Positions 5,445 to 8,351 of a stretch of 8,351 nt of DNA are shown here, piece by piece (position 1 is the stretch's first letter; each line of letters opens with the position of its first letter). The DNA comes from Sphingomonas sp. Its GTDB lineage: Bacteria; Pseudomonadota; Alphaproteobacteria; Sphingomonadales; Sphingomonadaceae. A program made the position numbers and the translations under genes. The DNA lies in NCBI RefSeq assembly GCF_003248515.1, contig NZ_QFOB01000028.1, positions 1 through 8,351 on the forward strand, read 5' to 3'. Below the pieces are notes generated by a model. That model did no database searches. It saw nothing but the letters and a program-made list of their open reading frames with translations, and was not told the DNA's origin.

Positions 5445-6866
5445 TCAATTACGTACAAATCGACTGATGCCATCCTTGCCTATAAAGAAAATTTGACTGA
5501 TAGATGCCATGTACACATCATCGTCAGCATAGATGTGCCCCGCCCCGGCATCACAGTTGAGAATGATGGCAGCGTTGCGTCCGGTGACAACGCGGCCACT
5601 GGTGGCAACAGACCAGTCTTGATTTCCACTGAGTCGCATTGCATAGCGCACGCGGATATAGGCGTTTACGGCGTCCAGCTGCCCGCCTTTAAATCCAATT
5701 TTTGCGACTGACAGCGCCAGCTCCAAGGCTTGTGGCAGCTGCTCGTTGGCTATTCCATCGATCACAGCCAAATTGTTTGCAACAACACCAAGTTGATCGT
5801 GACCAATATTATTGATTAGATCCAACAGGCGCGGAAAATCTTGGCATTTACTCTTCGGCTCGCCTTCCTGGGTGATTTCTTTAACAGTTCGCGTGCGTGC
5901 GTCAACGTAATGGATCGAAAGTGGAACGTAGTCCAAATCGAACGTCAGACGCTCATCTTCTTCCAGTGGCTCGTCTCCAAAGAAAACAACATGATTGCTC
6001 ATTGCAAACGAATGGATGATGCCTTCCGGGGACTTAGAAGCGGCCACATTTGAGAATGGATTTGAGTCATCTACCACTCGTCCATTTTGTTTGTAAAGCA
6101 AATCCCGTCCAGCGCAGATGGCAGCAATAGCACAGCGTCGAAGATCGTTCGGATCTATGTCAACGTGACGACTTTGATAGATACCCTTTACAACAGCTTC
6201 TAGCAACTTATCGTCTGACTCAGCGAACACTGACCCAGCTTGAATTCGCGCCTCTCTTATTGTGTTCGGACGTCTGTATGAGTCTGCGCTGGCTTTCATG
6301 CGCTCCATAAAAGAAAACGCACGATCATCATTGCCATCTTCCGTGTTTTGCAGTTGCTTTTTGAACTCTGAAAACTTGGAAATTAGCTCTTCTGCCATCG
6401 ATGGCGCATCGTCCGTATACTCAGATGGGGCACCATGCTCTTCATTCCATTTTTCCAGATAGTCCTCGTACGACTTGTACAGGCAAACTGAAAAATCCTC
6501 ATATGAAATGACGGCGTACCTCCCTTTCTTCGGTATATCGACTTCAATTTCAGCTAGTTCAGAGTGACGCATCGTGAACGCCACAATGTTTCCATTTTCC
6601 GGGTCAACCATCCCAATGATACCCGCGTTTTGATTGAGTACCGGCCGCCCATTATCGGAGTTCGCCCACGACAAGAAGATATTTCTCGATTTGCAAATAA
6701 GCCACACATATCGCTCAACGAAATTCTCACGCAAAAGAACATCATCTTGTGTTAGCTCGCCTGAATCGATCATCTGAGATACAGTTTGCATATCTCGACG
6801 CGCACTGCTGCCGCCATTCTCGATATATTCCTTAAACTGATTGGCAATATCATCGATGGTCATCAT
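5445..6866 (-). CDS. Uncharacterised 473-residue protein, no family recognised
   Basis: The frame opens with two consecutive ATG codons (6866 and 6863) behind a strong AAGGGGGAGG Shine-Dalgarno and closes with TGA. I do not recognise the family. The protein looks soluble: no signal peptide, membrane segment or ankyrin unit. The N-terminal third mixes helices and strands (SQMIDSGELTQDD, NIVAFTMRHSEL, YAVISYEDF). Residues about 145-195 are very hydrophilic and probably helical or flexible (AEELISKFSEFKKQL, SFMERMKASADSYRR). The C-terminal half has a helical stretch (about 350-400, PRLLDLINNIGHDQLGVV) and an end rich in short strands (AAIILNCDAGAG, SQIFFIGKDGISRFVRN). It lacks the RR(K)M tail and the TTGACA module of the ankyrin genes, but shares their G-run Shine-Dalgarno and terminator type. 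Its place directly upstream of the array suggests a linked function, which is inference. Confidence 0.88.
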   Translation of the reverse strand: MMTIDDIANQFKEYIENGGSSARRDMQTVSQMIDSGELTQDDVLLRENFVERYVWLICKSRNIFLSWANSDNGRPVLNQNAGIIGMVDPENGNIVAFTMRHSELAEIEVDIPKKGRYAVISYEDFSVCLYKSYEDYLEKWNEEHGAPSEYTDDAPSMAEELISKFSEFKKQLQNTEDGNDDRAFSFMERMKASADSYRRPNTIREARIQAGSVFAESDDKLLEAVVKGIYQSRHVDIDPNDLRRCAIAAICAGRDLLYKQNGRVVDDSNPFSNVAASKSPEGIIHSFAMSNHVVFFGDEPLEEDERLTFDLDYVPLSIHYVDARTRTVKEITQEGEPKSKCQDFPRLLDLINNIGHDQLGVVANNLAVIDGIANEQLPQALELALSVAKIGFKGGQLDAVNAYIRVRYAMRLSGNQDWSVATSGRVVTGRNAAIILNCDAGAGHIYADDDVYMASISQIFFIGKDGISRFVRN

Positions 6867-6894
6867 GCCACACCTCCCCCTTACGAATTATTTT

Positions 6895-6908
6895 CAATTT
6901 TAGAATTG
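6895..6908. repeat. Short inverted repeat in the leader of the orphan gene
   Basis: CAATT (6895-6899), TTAG, AATTG (6904-6908), centred about 35 nt upstream of the ATG at 6866. It could be a weak operator or leader hairpin; it is short and AT-rich, so chance is a real alternative. Confidence 0.3.
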
Positions 6909-6946
6909 CACCCTTGCTTGCGACATACGCACTTCAAGGGAGTGCA
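6907..6946. repeat. Long interrupted palindrome upstream of the orphan gene
   Basis: Nested pairing: TGCA (6907-6910) with TGCA (6943-6946), CCCTTG (6911-6916) with CAAGGG (6935-6940), TGCG (6919-6922) with CGCA (6928-6931), around the loop ACATA. The interruptions are a 2-nt by 3-nt internal loop and a 2-nt bulge, giving 14 pairs in 40 nt. It lies in the region between the minus-strand orphan gene and the plus-strand small peptide gene. No T-tract follows in either direction, so it is not a typical terminator. Candidates are a protein-binding site, a structured leader of the orphan gene mRNA, or a remnant of a mobile element end. Confidence 0.55.
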
Positions 6947-6962
6947 GTGGCTTCACTTGGAC

Positions 6963-6993
6963 TTGCCACACATCGCCAGTTGTTAATTATAAC
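6963..6993. promoter_or_regulatory. Possible divergent promoter region
   Basis: The AT-rich stretch gives an exact TATAAT on the minus strand (6991-6986) with only a poor -35 (TTGAAT, 7011-7006, 14 nt away). On the plus strand it gives TTGCCA (6963-6968), 19 nt, TATAAC (6988-6993). Either could drive its neighbour: the orphan gene to the left (about 120 nt leader) or the small peptide gene to the right (about 75 nt leader). Neither spacing is ideal, so this is tentative. Confidence 0.3.
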
Positions 6994-7074
6994 TTTCAGC
7001 GTAGAATTCAATCCGCACTCACACCCACACAAGGAAATGACCGTGCAACCATAACTTTACAAGGAAAAATAATT

Positions 7075-7188
7075 ATGGACCTATACTCAACTCTAATTCT
7101 CATCTCAGTAATGGCAATTTACGGACCCGTTGAAAATCTCAAAATCATACTTAAGATAGTCAAAGAAATCGGAAAAATCATTGGTTGA
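7075..7188 (+). CDS. Candidate small membrane-active peptide (37 aa)
   Basis: A plus-strand ATG at 7075 lies 9 nt after AAGGA (7061-7065), and the frame closes at TGA 7186-7188. Residues 3-16 (LYSTLILISVMAIY) are hydrophobic. After a Gly-Pro break, residues 20-37 (ENLKIILKIVKEIGKIIG) form an almost ideal cationic amphipathic helix with lysines at i, i+4, i+7 and i+11 and Ile/Leu/Val elsewhere. This pattern is known from membrane-active peptides such as type I toxin-antitoxin toxins and phenol-soluble-modulin-like peptides. No homology is claimed. It is the only plus-strand gene I can support, more AT-rich than its surroundings, and sits between two hairpins (6907-6946 and 7212-7242). It is convergent with the exported-protein gene. 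With 37 codons, chance is possible; the Shine-Dalgarno and regular amphipathicity argue for a gene. Confidence 0.5.
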   Translation: MDLYSTLILISVMAIYGPVENLKIILKIVKEIGKIIG

Positions 7189-7211
7189 TTGGAAAACTAT
7201 CGGCACTGGCA

Positions 7212-7242
7212 AGCAGCCCAATGGACGCATTGGACTGTTGCT
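7212..7242. terminator. Hairpin between convergent genes, possible terminator
   Basis: CCAATG (7218-7223), loop GACG, CATTGG (7228-7233), extended by AGCAGC (7212-7217) with GTTGCT (7237-7242) across a 3-nt bulge, for 12 pairs including one G-T. It lies between the stop of the 37-residue gene (7188) and the stop of the convergent minus-strand gene (7277), where a shared terminator would be expected. No T-tract follows on the plus strand and only a weak TTTTCC some 15-20 nt away on the minus strand, so it may need Rho or serve only to protect RNA ends. Confidence 0.4.
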
Positions 7243-7276
7243 CTGATGACCTACAAAGCAGCTCGACAACCCAAAG

Positions 7277-8092
7277 TTAAAGTGCTGGATCTGCCTCATT
7301 CCGCGTCACGGCGAGAACTTCACCCGTCCGGCCATCCACAATGCCGACGGCAATCAGGTCACCCAGCACCACCGATTTCTCAATGGCAAAGCTCCCAGGG
7401 CTGTCCATCATAGCGGCATGAACATCGGTTCCTTGAGCCAGATATGGGCTTCGCAGCCTGTACTGGAACACCAACATTGCGTGTGGCTTTACGTCTCGCG
7501 CCTGGTTCGGATCCATGAGTACGGACATTGCCTTTGACCCATACGCGCTTTTGAAGCGGTGGTAAGGAAGCTTTCGGTGAAATGCGTCCATCTGCTCGCT
7601 GGTGAAGCCAACGGATGCTGCTTTTCCAGTGGCATGTAACCCATCCACGCTGACACCCAAAGCATTGGTCATCACTCGGTCGGAAACCACGCTGTCCCAT
7701 TCATCGGAGACAACATCCCTCACAGTGATCCGCCCATGAGCCGTACGGAAAATGCGGGTGCCGGAGGCAGCTTCCACATTGGCCCACAAAACTTGGGCAT
7801 CGGCGTCGTAGTCGAACAACTTTTGGTCGGCGATTGGCGATACACACAATTGCCCGCCCTGCACTTGTGCCGGGAGAGTTGCAAGAAATTGCTTTACGTT
7901 CGCTACGTGTTGCTCCGATGTCTGGAATTCATCCTTGGTCGGCGCCGCCTCCAGCAGTGCGGCAACTTCCAATGTGGGATGCGTCCCAACCACGGCCCCA
8001 ACAGTCAACACGCATGGCGAAGCAAGCGGAGATACACTCGCCCAAAGATTGGCACACGCGGCCATTGCTGCAACACCGAAAATCCATTTCAT
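7277..8092 (-). CDS. Exported protein of unknown function (271 aa)
   Basis: The ATG at 8092 follows CAGGGG at about 7 nt. Residues 1-19 look like a Sec signal peptide: MKW, then hydrophobic (IFGVAAMAACANLW) with a likely cleavage after the A-x-A-like LWAS. The mature part has two cysteines (about 27 and 83) that could pair in the periplasm. It is otherwise a mixed alpha/beta protein: about 95-125 (VLWANVEAASGTRIFRTAHGRITV), 205-215 (AMLVFQYRLR) and a final strand pair (LIAVGIVDGRTGEVLAV). I do not recognise a family and see no catalytic motif. No lipobox is clear. It lies 72 nt downstream of the umuC end on the same strand with no obvious terminator between them, so co-transcription is possible. 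Its composition is like umuC and more GC-rich than the ankyrin array, suggesting it belongs to the older backbone. Confidence 0.88.
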   Translation of the reverse strand: MKWIFGVAAMAACANLWASVSPLASPCVLTVGAVVGTHPTLEVAALLEAAPTKDEFQTSEQHVANVKQFLATLPAQVQGGQLCVSPIADQKLFDYDADAQVLWANVEAASGTRIFRTAHGRITVRDVVSDEWDSVVSDRVMTNALGVSVDGLHATGKAASVGFTSEQMDAFHRKLPYHRFKSAYGSKAMSVLMDPNQARDVKPHAMLVFQYRLRSPYLAQGTDVHAAMMDSPGSFAIEKSVVLGDLIAVGIVDGRTGEVLAVTRNEADPAL

Positions 8093-8164
8093 GAAAAGCC
8101 CCTGTCGTGGTCGTTCGCGCCTGCCTACATCTGTAAGCCAGACATCATGAGGGTTGGTGCCACC

Positions 8165-8351
8165 TCATTGGGCAACCAGTATCTCACTCCAACGTGTCGT
8201 AAAGGAACGCGACAGATGCTCCTGCCGCATGGCCCATGCGGGGGTACTGTCCGGCGCTGCACTGGACGACGCGAAGGACACGCTGCCGCGCCCAAATTTG
8301 TGGTTGGCCGCGTCCAGTACCTTCATCAAGGCTTCGTTTTTGGGGTTGCGC
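8165..8351 (-). CDS. umuC: UmuC-type DNA polymerase V subunit, C-terminal end only (partial)
   Basis: The open frame enters from the right edge and closes with TGA at 8165-8167; 61 complete residues are visible. The tail reads LMKVLDAANHKFGRG, then WAMRQEHL and SFTTRWSEILVAQ. These correspond to the end of proteobacterial UmuC (LM-V-D--N--FGRG, W-MR, YTTRW-E), the DUF4113 region behind the little-finger domain. UmuC is the catalytic Y-family subunit of the SOS-induced translesion polymerase, normally encoded after umuD, which would lie outside the window to the right. The catalytic part is not visible, so whether the gene is intact cannot be judged. A linker between FASS and WAMRQ (SAAPDSTPA) looks a little long for the family. 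Plasmids and genomic islands often carry umuDC copies, so this may be either chromosomal or plasmid-borne. Confidence 0.9.
   Translation of the reverse strand, partial: RNPKNEALMKVLDAANHKFGRGSVSFASSSAAPDSTPAWAMRQEHLSRSFTTRWSEILVAQ

Noticed and set aside
7031..7054. Five-codon mini-frame (ATG ACC GTG CAA CCA TAA) upstream of the 37-residue gene as a leader peptide
   Set aside because: AAGGA lies only about 1-2 nt before its ATG, too close for efficient initiation, and the repeated ACAAGGAAA (7029-7037, 7059-7067) is easily due to chance in AT-rich DNA.
6963..7290. Integron attC site or cassette array
   Set aside because: I looked for R''/R' type core sites (RYYYAAC ... GTTRRRY) around the hairpins and between ankyrin genes and found none; individual promoters and terminators also differ from promoterless integron cassettes.

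Overview
The window reads as an accessory region of a proteobacterium. The strongest taxonomic clue is the right edge: positions 8165-8351 (minus) encode the C-terminal tail of a UmuC-type translesion polymerase of the proteobacterial kind (FGRG, WAMRQ, TTRW signatures). The genus cannot be resolved. By eye, the right edge (7.3-8.35 kb) is more GC-rich than the ankyrin region (1-5.4 kb), and the short stretch around 7.0-7.2 kb is the most AT-rich. This suggests acquired DNA next to a more typical backbone or plasmid backbone.

Layout: almost everything is on the minus strand, so transcription runs right to left. From the right come the umuC end (8165-8351) and an exported protein of unknown function (7277-8092). 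Next is a short mixed region with two hairpins and a plus-strand 37-residue amphipathic peptide gene (7075-7188). Then comes a 473-residue orphan protein (5445-6866), followed by a tandem array of five ankyrin-repeat genes: 3945-5258 (membrane-anchored), 3230-3853, 2119-3117, 1279-1986, and 1-1157 (runs off the left edge).

The ankyrin array is the most interesting part. Each of the five genes has a near-standard 5' module: TTGACA, exactly 15 nt, a variable -10-like hexamer, a dyad with nearly constant arm spacing, and a G-run Shine-Dalgarno. TTGACA begins 57-61 nt upstream of the ATG every time. Three of the four downstream boundaries inside the array, or leading into it, carry the same kind of intrinsic terminator (a GCCCGC / GCGGGC stem with a 4-nt loop). 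The four ankyrin proteins whose C-terminus is visible also share a terminal tail: a short amphipathic helix, a linker and a final RR(K)M/L. The two middle paralogs are a duplication with an internal deletion of about 92 residues. The array therefore looks like a set of individually promoted, individually terminated, co-regulated ankyrin proteins with a common C-terminal tag. No secretion apparatus, toxin or partner gene is visible, so the role (effector set, immunity/inhibitor set, or other decoy or scaffold) remains inference.
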